Shown: piece after piece, positions 1 through 9,069 of the stretch
Layout of the letters: each line of letters begins with the position of its first letter
Numbering within the stretch: position 1 is the first letter of the stretch
NCBI GenBank assembly: GCA_020073375.1
Contig: JAIQFG010000005.1
Location: 37,757 to 101,756 of the forward strand
Direction of reading: 5' to 3'
Length of the DNA stretch: 64,000 bases
From: Terriglobia bacterium
GTDB taxonomy: Bacteria; Acidobacteriota; Terriglobia; Acidiferrales; UBA7541
Made by a program: the position numbers and the translations under genes
The notes under the pieces: model-generated
The model's database searches: none
Told to the model about the DNA's origin: nothing
What the model saw: the letters and a program-made list of their open reading frames with translations, nothing else

Positions 1-723
1 GGTGCTGAACTGGTTTTCGCCGTTGCCGTGGGTGCCGACGGCCTTCTGCCAGACGCCGTCCTTGGAAATCTTGACGACGCGCGAGTTGCCGTAGCCGTCG
101 CTGACGTACATGTTGTCCTGGGCGTCCCAGGCGATGTCGGTTTCGCGGTTAAAGGTACCCATCGTGCCGACTGGGTAGCGTTCGGTGACTTTCTCGCCGC
201 GCTCGATGTAGCGCTCCATGTAGTCGATGGCTTCGGTCTTGCGGCCGAGCGTCATGCGGACGATGCCGTTGGGGTCGAATTTGACGATCATGCCGGAACC
301 TTCGTCGACCATCCACACATTGTCGTACTTATCGTTGCGCACGGAGTGGGCGAACGAAGCGGCGTAGTTGTCCGGGCCCCACATTTTCACGAATTTATTG
401 TTCTGGTCGAATTCAAACAGTTCCGCGGCCGTGCCGCCGCGGGAACTGCCGCCCTTGCCGGTGCGGGAGTAAACGAACAGGTGGCCCTTGGAATTGATGG
501 AGACCCCTTCGGATTCGCCGATGGTGTGATCGGGAATCGAGAGCGGCAGAACATCCTCGGTGAACTTCAGTTGCGGCGTGGCTTCCTCGAGGGCCTTTTG
601 CTTGGCCATGGCGGCCTGGCGCTCCGGGCTGGGAGGGCCGAACTGCGCCTTGACCTTCAGCGCGCCGGCGGCCAGCACGGCACCGGACACAAATAGAGAC
701 AATACCAATAAGTTACGTTTCAT
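1..723 (-). CDS. Secreted NHL/beta-propeller-repeat protein (partial, C-terminus off window)
   Basis: The reading frame runs off the left edge of the window, so only the first 241 codons are present. It begins at an ATG (721-723) behind a strong Shine-Dalgarno run (complement of 732-741). The N-terminus is a signal peptide (MKRNLLVLSLFVSGAVLAAG) ending near residue 20-27. The mature part has beta-propeller-like segments such as AWDAQDNMYVSDGYGNSRVV and DKYDNVWMVDEGSGMIVKFD, the pattern of NHL repeats and of peptidyl-alpha-hydroxyglycine lyase-like proteins. These are usually periplasmic or secreted binding or scaffold proteins; the exact role is unknown. It is the most downstream gene of the minus-strand group here and is separated from the RND pump by about 290 bp. 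Confidence 0.8.
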   Translation of the reverse strand, partial: MKRNLLVLSLFVSGAVLAAGALKVKAQFGPPSPERQAAMAKQKALEEATPQLKFTEDVLPLSIPDHTIGESEGVSINSKGHLFVYSRTGKGGSSRGGTAAELFEFDQNNKFVKMWGPDNYAASFAHSVRNDKYDNVWMVDEGSGMIVKFDPNGIVRMTLGRKTEAIDYMERYIERGEKVTERYPVGTMGTFNRETDIAWDAQDNMYVSDGYGNSRVVKISKDGVWQKAVGTHGNGENQFST

Positions 724-741
724 ATCAACTATCTCCTCTCC

Positions 742-1014
742 GAGATAAGCGTCCCGCCGGGCCTGGCCCGGCCGGTTCTGACCTGGAATGCCGTTTGATC
801 CACCCGAGGCGCGCAATGCTACACCCAAACGCGCAACCCGGCGCTAATTTTTGTAGATAAGTCCCCGCAGGGTAATTTCCCGGTTGAGAGTGGGAGCCGC
901 CGCGGCCGTAGCGGCGCGGCATTGCCGTGCCCCTGCAACCGTAAGACTCGCAATCCTTGATCGGGATCGATTGGTTCACGAGCAGTTGGAAGGTTTGTCG
1001 CCGGGGAATCGAAC
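742..1014. other. Intergenic region with possible structured RNA
   Basis: There is no convincing gene in this 270-bp stretch; the short ORFs read like random GC-rich sequence. On the plus strand, 870-925 and 925-1000 contain elements loosely like a degenerate cobalamin riboswitch (a GGTTGAGAGT-containing hairpin, CCCCTGCAACCGTAAG, then a poor B12-box-like stretch). However, the only gene downstream in that direction is antisense. See the matching finding. Confidence 0.3.
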
Positions 1015-4000
1015 CTAAACGGGAGGCATCCCTTTGATGGGTCTCGCCGGATGGGGAGACGCCTGGGCCTCCAGGAATGCGGCGCGCTTGCTCCGCCGGA
1101 AACGCAACTGCAAGCGGTCCATGTAGAGATAAATCACCGGCGTCGTATACAGGGTAAGCATCTGGCTCACCAGCAACCCGCCCACGATGCTGATCCCGAG
1201 CGGGCGGCGCATTTCCGAACCGGTGCCGGTCATCAGCGCCAGCGGCAAGCCGCCAAAGAGCGCCGCCATCGTGGTCATCATGATGGGGCGGAACCTCAGC
1301 AGGCAGGCTTGATAGATCGATTGCTCCGGAGTCTTGCCTGTGCGCTCCTCTTCCACTGCGAAATCGATCATCATGATGGCATTTTTCTTGACGATGCCGA
1401 TCAGCAAAATGATTCCGATGATGGCGATCACGGTCAATTCGGTGCGGAAGGCCAGCAAGGCCAGCAGCGCGCCCACACCGGCCGAAGGGAGCGTCGAAAG
1501 AATCGTGACCGGGTGGATGTAACTTTCATAAAGCATCCCCAGCACGATGTACACGGTGACGAGCGCGGCCAGGATGAGCCACGGCTGCGTGGAGAGTGAA
1601 GATTGAAAGGCCTGCGCGTTTCCCTGAAACGTCGGATGAATATCCGCGGGAAGCCCCATGTGCAGGACGGCCTGCTGGATGGTGGTTACGGCCTCGCCCA
1701 GGGCGACGCCCTCGGCCAGGTTGAACGAAATGGTCACGGCCGGAAACTGGCCCTGGTGGTTGACCGAAAGCGCCGTGTTTCTGGTCTCGTAGTGCGTGAA
1801 GGCGCCGAGAGGGATCTGGCTGCCGTTCGCCGATCGCACATACAGGCCGCGGATGGCATCGGCGCTGTTGCGAAACGTCGCGTCCACTTCCATGACAACG
1901 TGATACTGGTTGAGCTGCGTATAGATAGTCGACACCTGGCGCTGGCCGAACGCATCGTAAAGGGTGTTATCGATGGCCCGCGGTGAAATTCCCAGTCGCG
2001 ACGCGGTGTCGCGGTCAATCGCGAGGCTGGCCTGCAATCCGTTGGTTTGCTGGTCGCTGGCAATGTCGCGCAACTGGGGCAACTGCCGCATCTGTTCCGC
2101 GACGCGAGGCGCCCATTCCAGCAGGTCCGCCAGATTTTCGCTCGACAGCGTGAATTGATATTGCGAGCTGCTGATGCGCCCGCCCACGGTGATGTCCTGA
2201 TAGGCTCGCAGGAACAGCGTGGCCCCGGGAACGGTCGCCAGCTTGGGCCGCAGGCGCGAGATCACCTGATACACGCTGACGTCGCGCTGGTTGAGCGGCT
2301 TGAGTTCGATTTCCATCCCACCGGTATTTTCGGCCCCGCCGCCGGTTTCTCCGATCATGCTCTTGACCGCGGGGTCGCCCATCACGATGTCGGTGTATTG
2401 CTTCAACTTCTGCTGCATTGCGGGAAAGGAAGTGTCCTGCGCTCCCAGCATGTTTCCCGCGATCAGACCGGTATCCTGCTGCGGGAAAAATCCCTTGGGG
2501 ATGACGACATACAAATAGAGGCTTAAACAGATCGTCGCGCCCGTGACTGCGAGCATGAACGGCTGGTGGCGCAGCACCCAGCGCAGCCCCGCGGCATAGG
2601 TGTGGACGGCCCGCTGAAACACGCGTTCGCTGGCCAGATATAATTTTCCGTGCTTGATTTCGTTTTCCGGTTTCAGGAAATGCGCGCACATCATCGGCGT
2701 GGTGGTGAGCGACACGCAAAGAGAAACGGCGATGGCCACGCTCAGGGTGACCGCAAATTCCCGGAACAATCTGCCAATCACCCCGCCCATCAGCAGCAGC
2801 GGTATGAATACGGCGATCAGGGAAAGGCTCATGGACAACACGGTGAACCCGATTTCGCGCGAGCCCTTCATGGCCGCCTGCAGCGGAGAATCCCCGGCCT
2901 CGAGATAGCGCGAAATATTTTCGATGACCACGATCGCGTCGTCCACCACGAATCCCGTGCAGATCGCCAGCGCCATCAGGGAAAGATTGTCAAGGCTGTA
3001 GTGCAGCAGGGACATCACTCCGAACGTGCCCACGATGGAGAGCGGCACGGCGATGCTCGGAATCACCGTGGCCCAGGCATTTCGCAAGAACAGAAAAATC
3101 ACCATGACCACCAGCGCCACCGTCAGCAGCATGGTGAATTCGATATCCTTCACCGACGCGCGAATGGTGGTGGTGCGGTTGAAGTTGGTGCCGATCTCGA
3201 CAGTGGGCGGAACCGACGCGCGCAATTCCGGAAGCAGCGCCATGATGTGGTCCACGGTCTCGATGATGTTGGCGCCAGGCTGGCGGCCAATCCCCATGGT
3301 CACCGCGGTCGTGCCGTTGGCGTACGCCGAATTGCGCAGGTCTTCGATTCCCTCGGTCACCTTCGCAATGTCGCTGAGGCGGACCGGCGCCCCATTTCTA
3401 TAGGCGATAATTAACGGCGCATACTGCTCGGGGTTGAGCAGTTGGTCGGTGTCGTTCACCAGCCAGCGGTTGGTTCCATCCTCCACGCTGCCCTTGGGAG
3501 TATTGGCGTTGGCCGATCCAAGCGCTGCCCGCACTTCCTCCAGGCCAATCCCGTAATGCGCGAGCGCATTTGGATTGACGTCCACGCGAACCGCGGGCTT
3601 TGCTCCGCCGGAAATTCGCACCAGGCCCACGCCTGGCACCTGGGCTATCTTTTGCGCCAGAAAGGAATCGCACAAATCGTACAGGCGCCCCCTGGAAAGC
3701 GTTTCCGAGGAGACGTCCAAATCCAGGATGTCCGATTCGGCAGGATTGACGCGGCGGTACGTGGGCAAGGTGGGCAGATTGGCGGGCAGTTGCCCCGCGG
3801 CGGCGTTGATGGCCGCCTGAACATCGCGGGACGCGGCGTTGATGTCGCGGTCGAGATCGAATTGCAGAACAATTCCCGTAGCGCCCAGCTGGCTGGTGGA
3901 AGTCATCTGGGTAATGCCCGCGACGCGCCCGAACTGGCGCTCCAGCGGGGTGGCCACCGCCGAGGCCATGGTTTCCGGGCTTGCGCCCGGCAGACCAGCG

Positions 4001-4143
4001 CGAACAAAAATGGTCGGGAAATCGATGCGCGGCAAAGCAGCCACCGGAAGAAAATAGAAACCCACTCCGCCAGCAAGCAGGATCGCGACACTCAGCAACG
4101 AAGTGGCAATGGGCCGCCGGATAAATGGCGCGGAGATGTGCAT
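1015..4143 (-). CDS. RND multidrug efflux permease, MdtB/MdtC (HAE1) type
   Basis: This is a 1042-residue inner-membrane proton-driven pump, the usual length for the AcrB/MdtC family. It works with a periplasmic adaptor and an outer-membrane channel. An N-terminal transmembrane helix (about 10-32) is followed by the porter domain. The TM4 proton-relay pair is D401-D402 in CTGFVVDDAIVVIENI. A second porter domain lies at about 560-840, and the final helices hold GIVKKNAIMMIDFA. The central stretch FTVLSMSLSLIAVFIPLLLM is close to MdtB/MdtC. No adaptor gene lies next to it, so its partners must be encoded elsewhere. The upstream 250 bp contain inverted TTAGTCC half-sites that could be an operator. 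Confidence 0.95.
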   Translation of the reverse strand: MHISAPFIRRPIATSLLSVAILLAGGVGFYFLPVAALPRIDFPTIFVRAGLPGASPETMASAVATPLERQFGRVAGITQMTSTSQLGATGIVLQFDLDRDINAASRDVQAAINAAAGQLPANLPTLPTYRRVNPAESDILDLDVSSETLSRGRLYDLCDSFLAQKIAQVPGVGLVRISGGAKPAVRVDVNPNALAHYGIGLEEVRAALGSANANTPKGSVEDGTNRWLVNDTDQLLNPEQYAPLIIAYRNGAPVRLSDIAKVTEGIEDLRNSAYANGTTAVTMGIGRQPGANIIETVDHIMALLPELRASVPPTVEIGTNFNRTTTIRASVKDIEFTMLLTVALVVMVIFLFLRNAWATVIPSIAVPLSIVGTFGVMSLLHYSLDNLSLMALAICTGFVVDDAIVVIENISRYLEAGDSPLQAAMKGSREIGFTVLSMSLSLIAVFIPLLLMGGVIGRLFREFAVTLSVAIAVSLCVSLTTTPMMCAHFLKPENEIKHGKLYLASERVFQRAVHTYAAGLRWVLRHQPFMLAVTGATICLSLYLYVVIPKGFFPQQDTGLIAGNMLGAQDTSFPAMQQKLKQYTDIVMGDPAVKSMIGETGGGAENTGGMEIELKPLNQRDVSVYQVISRLRPKLATVPGATLFLRAYQDITVGGRISSSQYQFTLSSENLADLLEWAPRVAEQMRQLPQLRDIASDQQTNGLQASLAIDRDTASRLGISPRAIDNTLYDAFGQRQVSTIYTQLNQYHVVMEVDATFRNSADAIRGLYVRSANGSQIPLGAFTHYETRNTALSVNHQGQFPAVTISFNLAEGVALGEAVTTIQQAVLHMGLPADIHPTFQGNAQAFQSSLSTQPWLILAALVTVYIVLGMLYESYIHPVTILSTLPSAGVGALLALLAFRTELTVIAIIGIILLIGIVKKNAIMMIDFAVEEERTGKTPEQSIYQACLLRFRPIMMTTMAALFGGLPLALMTGTGSEMRRPLGISIVGGLLVSQMLTLYTTPVIYLYMDRLQLRFRRSKRAAFLEAQASPHPARPIKGMPPV

Positions 4144-4160
4144 GAGGATTAGCCCTGCAT

Positions 4161-4224
4161 GTTAGTCCAGGTGCGCTCCGGCAAACTAACCAAATAATCA
4201 GACGTGGTCGTCATGTGGACTAAC
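4161..4224. promoter_or_regulatory. Possible operator: inverted GTTAGTCCA repeat
   Basis: GTTAGTCCA at 4161-4169 is repeated as its exact inverse TGGACTAAC at 4216-4224. A third related half-site (AACTAACC, about 4184-4191) lies between them. The block lies 18-81 bp upstream of the RND gene start, where a local repressor or activator would bind. No regulator gene is adjacent. The assignment is inference from symmetry and position only. Confidence 0.3.
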
Positions 4225-4391
4225 TTTGGCATTACCGCCTTCTTGGACCGCCAAGCGAGTTTGCGACGATGCAGGAAGGGTAAAGCAGCATCCTGAAAGT
4301 TAGCTGAATTGCGGTGAACGCGCGTGGCCCAACGTGCCATCGCCGGCCCTGCCGAAACGAAACCGCAAATTCGTATACTTGGAAAGCTGCG

Positions 4392-5147
4392 TTATTCCCG
4401 TTGGATGGTCACTTTTGAAGCGGGGACATCGATGCGCACCAGGCGGCGGGTGGCGTCGAGGTACAGCATGATTTCCAGGTCCGTGGAGCTTACGCGCATG
4501 GCCTGGTAAGTTACGTTTTCGACCTGCTGCGGGCCGATCGATTCCACCGAAATGCTTCCCGGCGTCAGGTCCTGCGGGATCACGACCGGAAACGTCTGCT
4601 TCCCGCCGGCCTTCCAATCGTACATTTGCGCCAGCACTGCATACTGGTGATAGAGATTATTGTCGAGCACGGCGATGCGCGGGGTCTCAAACTTGAAGTC
4701 CTTCATCAGCGGCGAGGCCGTTCCCAGGCTGGCTGAACATTTCGCCGTGCCGTTGTCGAAGTCGACGACGCCCGTGGCTTTTCTCTGCGCCTCCGCCGAC
4801 CACTGGTACCGGATGGGAGAACCGTCGGGGGAAAGCTTGAGCTGGCCGTCGGCCTTGATGTCGGTGCCTCCCGGTGCATGAGCCGTGGTCGAACCGTGCG
4901 CCGTCCAGGTGTCGCCGGAACGCGAGATTTCAAACTCTTCTTCGCCCAACGATTGTCCGTTGAGAAGAATGCGGAATTTTCCCTTGTCGGGCGTAAAGAC
5001 GGCTGGTGAGCCGGCAGTCGGGACGCTTTTCTCTTTTTGAGGGGCAAAGCGCGGATTCGGCGCCGCGGCGATTTTCGCCGGTCCCGCCAGCGTGAGAAGC
5101 ACCAAACACGCGAACGACGATATGCGGGTTGTTGTAGCGAATCTCAT
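4392..5147 (-). CDS. Conserved secreted protein of unknown function
   Basis: A 251-residue protein with a signal peptide (hydrophobic stretch about 12-28 ending in AAA). The mature part is rich in beta-strand-like segments (FRILLNGQSLGEEEFEIS, DLEIMLYLDATRRLVRIDVP) and resembles acidobacterial periplasmic proteins of the DUF6134/DUF3108-like lipocalin type. This family suggestion is tentative. Its ATG overlaps the stop of the shikimate kinase gene (ATGA, 5144-5147), so the two are translationally coupled and in one operon. No catalytic motif is visible. Confidence 0.7.
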   Translation of the reverse strand: MRFATTTRISSFACLVLLTLAGPAKIAAAPNPRFAPQKEKSVPTAGSPAVFTPDKGKFRILLNGQSLGEEEFEISRSGDTWTAHGSTTAHAPGGTDIKADGQLKLSPDGSPIRYQWSAEAQRKATGVVDFDNGTAKCSASLGTASPLMKDFKFETPRIAVLDNNLYHQYAVLAQMYDWKAGGKQTFPVVIPQDLTPGSISVESIGPQQVENVTYQAMRVSSTDLEIMLYLDATRRLVRIDVPASKVTIQRE

Positions 5148-5776
5148 ACAATCGAAGCTCCGGGCAATTTTCCATCCGCGGACGCGCCCGCCGCGCGGCC
5201 AAAAATTCCGAGTGCGAGAATCTGCTCAACCACGCGAATGGGCTCGCCGCCGCTGGCGACGCGATAATCCGCCTGCTGATAATACGGCAGGCGCTCCTGG
5301 TAGAGCTTGCGAAAACTGCTTTCGTCGCGGAACAGCGGCCGGCCGCCCATCAGCACGCATCGCTGCAGCAACTCCTCCATGGGGCAGTCCAGCCAGATCA
5401 GGACGGCGCCGGAACCCTGCGCAGGCAATCCGAATTCGCGGAGCAGCGCGGCGTTGCGCGGCTGCGCGAATGTGCCCCCGCCCAGCGCCAGGACCAGGTG
5501 CGTGTCGCGCTCAGACACCGATCCCAGAATGCGCTTCAGGCAATCGTGCTCGATGTCGCGAAACACGGTTTCGCCTTTTTGCTCGAAAATTTGGGAAATG
5601 GGAAGGCCTGTGAGGCGTTCGATCTCGTCGTCCAGGTCGATAAAGCGCCAGGCCAGTTGCGCCGCCAGCAGGCGCCCTGCCGTGCTCTTGCCCGAGCCCA
5701 TGAAACCGGTCAGGCAAACCAAACGGCAGTCCGGGACAGGCCCTGAGGGCTTGTATGATGGAGATAGTTCCTGCAA
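5144..5776 (-). CDS. aroK: Shikimate kinase
   Basis: Phosphorylates shikimate to shikimate 3-phosphate in the chorismate (aromatic amino acid) pathway, in the cytoplasm. The P-loop GFMGSGKST is at residues 24-32. The shikimate-binding Asp/Arg region is seen in FIDLDDEIE and ETVFRDIE, the GGGT motif in ALGGGTF, and the lid arginine in MGGRPLF. At 210 residues it is slightly longer than the usual 170-190 because of the N-terminus. The start used here is a TTG at 5774-5776; a TTG just before the VCLTGF strand is an alternative. It lies 15 bp after the DUF4097 gene and overlaps the next gene by 4 bp, so a housekeeping kinase is embedded in a sigma-factor operon. Confidence 0.93.
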   Translation of the reverse strand: MQELSPSYKPSGPVPDCRLVCLTGFMGSGKSTAGRLLAAQLAWRFIDLDDEIERLTGLPISQIFEQKGETVFRDIEHDCLKRILGSVSERDTHLVLALGGGTFAQPRNAALLREFGLPAQGSGAVLIWLDCPMEELLQRCVLMGGRPLFRDESSFRKLYQERLPYYQQADYRVASGGEPIRVVEQILALGIFGRAAGASADGKLPGASIV

Positions 5777-5791
5777 GCGATTCCGAGCGCG

Positions 5792-6667
5792 CTAATCGCG
5801 CTTCAGAATTTTTATTGTACCACTAAAGGAAGAGAGCTCGACCTTGGCGTGCCCTTCGTTCATGGTGCCGAACAGGCTGTGGCCGAACTTGGAGTCGGCA
5901 TGCGGGCTTCCGTGCGTGTCCGGCTTGAAGGAAGCCTGGTTGATCACGTCGCCCTTCAGCGAATTGGCGCGCACGTCGAAGGAATCGCTGGAGGAGAAGT
6001 GAACTTCAATGGTGCCGCTGAAATTCTTCATGATGTAAATGCCGCGGCTCAGGAAACTGCCGTCGAACAGGATATTTCCGGAGGAGGTTTGCACGCGCAC
6101 GCTGTCGAGCGAAGGGTCAAGCATCTGCATATTGCCGCTGATGGAATTGGCTTCGAGTTTTCCGGAGCAGCGCGTGCAGACCAGCGAACCGTCGATGGTC
6201 TTGGTCACGATGTAGCCGTTGACGTCGGTGAGTTGCAGATTCGCGCCGACCGTATCGAAGGTCATGTCGCCGTGCACGCTCTCGACGGTCACGTTGCCGG
6301 AGTCGGTGCGCACGTTGAGCTCGCTCTCGACCGGCACGGTAATCTCAAAATCCGTCTTCTGGTCGCCGGCGGAAACTCCGCCATTATCCTGCGTCGCGAT
6401 CTCCACGCGGTTTCCGGCCTCCTCGGTTTCCACCATGCTCCTGCCGCCGGCGTTGGTCCAGGAGACCAGGACTTCGTTCTTCGTCCAGGCCTTCACCTGA
6501 ATCCGCCCGTTGGAATTTCGCACCGTGATTTTGGGCTTGGCCTGCACGGGAAAATGCTTTTCGGCGCGATCGGCGGGATCGGCCTTCGCGGGAGATGCGG
6601 CCAGGACCAATCCCGCCATCACCAAACCAAGTGCGCCAGCCTTGAGTACGTTGCAAGATGCGCTCAC
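5792..6667 (-). CDS. DUF4097-family beta-solenoid-like exported protein
   Basis: A 291-residue protein with a signal peptide (residues about 1-29, ending SPAKA). It has repeated short beta segments (KITVRNSNGRIQVKAW, ELNVRTDSGNVTVESVHGDM, NISGNM-type turns, SFSGTIKILKRD) typical of DUF4097/DUF4098 adhesin-like proteins that form a right-handed beta helix. In many bacteria this family is co-encoded with ECF sigma/anti-sigma pairs. The start GTG (6665-6667) overlaps the anti-sigma stop (GTGA). The context suggests an extracytoplasmic sensor or structural element of the stress operon (inference). The biochemical role is unknown. Confidence 0.8.
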   Translation of the reverse strand: MSASCNVLKAGALGLVMAGLVLAASPAKADPADRAEKHFPVQAKPKITVRNSNGRIQVKAWTKNEVLVSWTNAGGRSMVETEEAGNRVEIATQDNGGVSAGDQKTDFEITVPVESELNVRTDSGNVTVESVHGDMTFDTVGANLQLTDVNGYIVTKTIDGSLVCTRCSGKLEANSISGNMQMLDPSLDSVRVQTSSGNILFDGSFLSRGIYIMKNFSGTIEVHFSSSDSFDVRANSLKGDVINQASFKPDTHGSPHADSKFGHSLFGTMNEGHAKVELSSFSGTIKILKRD

Positions 6668-7350
6668 TGCAGTCCTCCCGTCACATTACGATTCATGGCC
6701 GTGGCCAGTAATTCGGCTTTCTGTTCATAGGCCCCGTACAGGTATTCGCGCGCCATCTGGTTGTCCGGTTGTTCGCGGACACTGTTTTCACACATGGCAA
6801 TAAAATGGTCAACGACGCCCAGGTTGCGCCGGAACGAATCGGTTACAGCGGTATCCTGCAGTTTCAATTCAGGGAGCAAGGCTTTTCCGAAGGCCTGCGA
6901 CTCTTCCTTGAATTCCTTCTCCGCCGTGAGAATCGGAGCGCTGTCCGCCAGCGGGGCCAGCGGTGAATGCACCGTCATCGGCACCGAACCCGATTGATAA
7001 CCGACCAGAGCGGCTGCGGCGAGAACGAAAGATAGAAAAGCGCCCGCCAGAGCGGGTCGCTGAAAAGCGGCCCACCAGCCGGCCTTCAGGCTCGCAGCCG
7101 CAGTGCGCGGGACGGCCTGCAGGATTTCCGCGTCGATCTGGTTGCGCAGGGCAATCCACACGCGCTCGGGCACCGGAAGTTCCTCGGCGCCCAGTTCCAG
7201 CGCGGCTTCGCGGATCGCGCTGAGATCGGTGGCAAGCGACCGGCAGGGTTCGCAATCCTGCATGTGCGCCAGAGCCGGCTGCGGCAGCACGGCATCGTCC
7301 TGCTGCTCCAGAATCCGTTCAAATTCATCGCACTTGATTTTGGTTGTCAT
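6664..7350 (-). CDS. Zinc-finger anti-sigma factor (membrane-anchored)
   Basis: 229 residues from the ATG at 7348-7350, chosen because AGGAAAG lies just upstream; a longer form from 7401 is less likely. The N-terminal ZAS-type motif is H-x3-C-x2-C in AHMQDCEPCRSL, with an additional upstream Cys in KIKCDEF. A single transmembrane helix (about residues 98-118, AFLSFVLAAAALVGYQ) is followed by a periplasmic or extracytoplasmic domain of about 110 residues. It should bind and hold the ECF sigma factor encoded just upstream until an envelope signal releases it. It overlaps the following DUF4097 gene by 4 bp. Confidence 0.85.
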   Translation of the reverse strand: MTTKIKCDEFERILEQQDDAVLPQPALAHMQDCEPCRSLATDLSAIREAALELGAEELPVPERVWIALRNQIDAEILQAVPRTAAASLKAGWWAAFQRPALAGAFLSFVLAAAALVGYQSGSVPMTVHSPLAPLADSAPILTAEKEFKEESQAFGKALLPELKLQDTAVTDSFRRNLGVVDHFIAMCENSVREQPDNQMAREYLYGAYEQKAELLATAMNRNVTGGLQ

Positions 7351-7437
7351 TGCTTTCCTGTTCCACTTCTTCTTCCTGCATTTTCCCAGTTCAGTTTCCA
7401 CTGCCAGGATTCCAATTCCGGGAAATACTTGCCGGGT

Positions 7438-8082
7438 CTAGCCGGATCCGCCGGCTTCGGATTTGGCGGCCTGGCGTTCCTGGCGCGCCTGGTTACGCAG
7501 GGTTTCCTGCAGCAGTTCACGCAGCCTCATGCGCGCCTTGTGCAGTTGCGATTTCGAGTTTCCGATCGAACACTTCATCAATCCAGCGATTTCATTGTGC
7601 TCAAAGCCCTGGATATCGTGGAGCACGAACACCTGCTTGTATCCCGGCGGCAACTGGTCGATGGCGCGTTCCAGGTGCACACGGTCGATCGAACCGGAAA
7701 GCAGCAGATCGGGTGCGCCAATTTCCCTGCGCGGCCCGCTGTTCTCATCGTCCGGATCGTTGGTCTCGTCCAGCGGAGTTTCCGCAAGGGTTTTCTTGCG
7801 GAGCTTCATCAAGACCACGTTCACGGCCAGGCGATGCAGCCAGGTGGAAAACGCGGATTCGCCGCGAAACGTCGCAATCTTGCGATACAACTGCAAAAAG
7901 GCGTCTTGCGTCAGATCCTCGGCCTCAGCCGTGTTTCCGACCATGCGCAGGCACAACGCATAAACGCGCCGGCTATGCAGCCGGTAGATGCGTTCAAACG
8001 CCCCAGCGTCGCCCTGTTGGGCGAGGCGGATGGCCTCTGCCTCAGTCATTTCGCTGGTATCGGTTTGTCTCGTGCGGGTCAC
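7438..8082 (-). CDS. ECF-type RNA polymerase sigma factor (RpoE/SigW-like)
   Basis: 214 residues. The region 2 signature [22 protein letters not shown] with downstream [20 protein letters not shown] binds the -10 element and core polymerase. Region 4 ([28 protein letters not shown]...[14 protein letters not shown]) is the -35-binding helix-turn-helix. The start is a GTG at 8080-8082; an internal ATG at codon 12 is an alternative. It heads the operon sigma > anti-sigma > DUF4097 > aroK > secreted protein. Such genes are commonly autoregulated from their own ECF promoter, and the 170-bp upstream gap could hold it, but the site was not identified. Confidence 0.92.
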   Translation of the reverse strand: MTRTRQTDTSEMTEAEAIRLAQQGDAGAFERIYRLHSRRVYALCLRMVGNTAEAEDLTQDAFLQLYRKIATFRGESAFSTWLHRLAVNVVLMKLRKKTLAETPLDETNDPDDENSGPRREIGAPDLLLSGSIDRVHLERAIDQLPPGYKQVFVLHDIQGFEHNEIAGLMKCSIGNSKSQLHKARMRLRELLQETLRNQARQERQAAKSEAGGSG

Positions 8083-8253
8083 CGTACCCGTCGGGACGCA
8101 TCCGAGTTCTGGTTCTGGGATGCCACCCCGCCTCCATGAGTTGCATTCATTCCGGTTCGGTTGTGTTGGATTGGTTTCAATACCCCGGCCGATTTGTCTT
8201 ACCGCCCCCGGATCGCCCGGTTTCCGCCAACTTCCCAGCTGCCATTGCGTGCC

Positions 8254-8961
8254 CTACGGGTTCCCCGGTCCAGGATCGATCCCCAGCAGGGCTGGAACCA
8301 GGGCCACCAACCTGCCCCTGAAGGGTTCCAATTCCTCGGCAGGCAGGGCGCAGAAGAACGATTTCAGAACCACCGTCGTCTCCCCCACGCACGTATTCAG
8401 ATCATAGCCCCGGACTTCCAGTTCCCGCCAGGCGCGCTCGGAGAACACAGGGCTTCCCTGGGCTGCTTTGACCACGATCGATCGGGTATCCCTCTGCAAA
8501 TCCGTTATGATTTCGTCGAGCGAATTCAGCTTGTGGAAAAAACGCATCCGGCTGCTGAACACGGCCTTGCCCAGCAAAGCGCTCATGGTGGAAATTCTCT
8601 GCGCGGTGGAGCCTCGGAAATTGGAAGAAGCCAGCGGGGTTACGTGAGGCAAGGTTCCAAAATGGGAACCATGCTCTCTAATCGTGTGGACCACCAGGCT
8701 TAAACGATTCGCAAGGCGGTCAAACAGGTCCGCGAATACTTCGGAATATTCCATCGCGCGTTCAAATTCTCTTCGCTCACAAAGCGAAAGAGCTTCGTCT
8801 AAAGTAATGCTCAGGATGACGTTGGAGGATTCCAGATCGCCGCGCGTGGCGTCAAAGAGCCGGTCCATCTCATTGGGCAACCAGGCGAACCAGTCCTCAC
8901 GCACAGAACGGGAACGTTGCCTGGCACGCTTGGCGCCGATCACTCCCAAGGAAACCCCCAC
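8254..8961 (-). CDS. Hypothetical protein, unknown function
   Basis: A 235-residue soluble protein without signal peptide or transmembrane helices. It is predicted to be mostly alpha-helical (long runs such as [21 protein letters not shown] and [20 protein letters not shown]). No family motif was recognised. It is divergently oriented to lysS, whose promoter lies in the shared 60-100 bp gap. The start is uncertain (GTG at 8959-8961; TTG and GTG codons follow within seven residues). Codon use looks like that of its neighbours, so it is probably a real native gene. Confidence 0.65.
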   Translation of the reverse strand: MGVSLGVIGAKRARQRSRSVREDWFAWLPNEMDRLFDATRGDLESSNVILSITLDEALSLCERREFERAMEYSEVFADLFDRLANRLSLVVHTIREHGSHFGTLPHVTPLASSNFRGSTAQRISTMSALLGKAVFSSRMRFFHKLNSLDEIITDLQRDTRSIVVKAAQGSPVFSERAWRELEVRGYDLNTCVGETTVVLKSFFCALPAEELEPFRGRLVALVPALLGIDPGPGNP

Positions 8962-9016
8962 CGACCCCGACAGGGACGGGCAGAACTATATCACAATCCG
9001 CCCAGCTTGGGGTTCC

Positions 9017-9045
9017 TTGCCAGCCGCATGGTCACCCGTTATACT
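9017..9045 (+). promoter_or_regulatory. Sigma-70-type promoter for lysS
   Basis: TTGCCA (9017-9022), a 17-bp spacer, then TATACT (9040-9045). The predicted transcript would begin near 9051-9053, only about 18 nt before the CTG at 9070. The ATG at 9028 lies inside the spacer and would not be transcribed from this promoter. Confidence 0.65.
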
Positions 9046-9069
9046 TCCGACCTTCGAGGAGAAACCCCC

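Noticed and set aside
725..979. 84-codon minus-strand ORF
   Set aside because: Arg/Gly/Ser-rich random-looking translation without a ribosome-binding site or domain; it overlaps the leader of the NHL gene.
1000..1014. tRNA T-arm-like GGTTCGATTCC on the minus strand
   Set aside because: Only two of five T-stem pairs can form and there is no acceptor or anticodon arm, so it is chance.
9028..9030. ATG as the lysS start
   Set aside because: It lies in the spacer of a near-consensus promoter and gives an atypical N-terminal extension.
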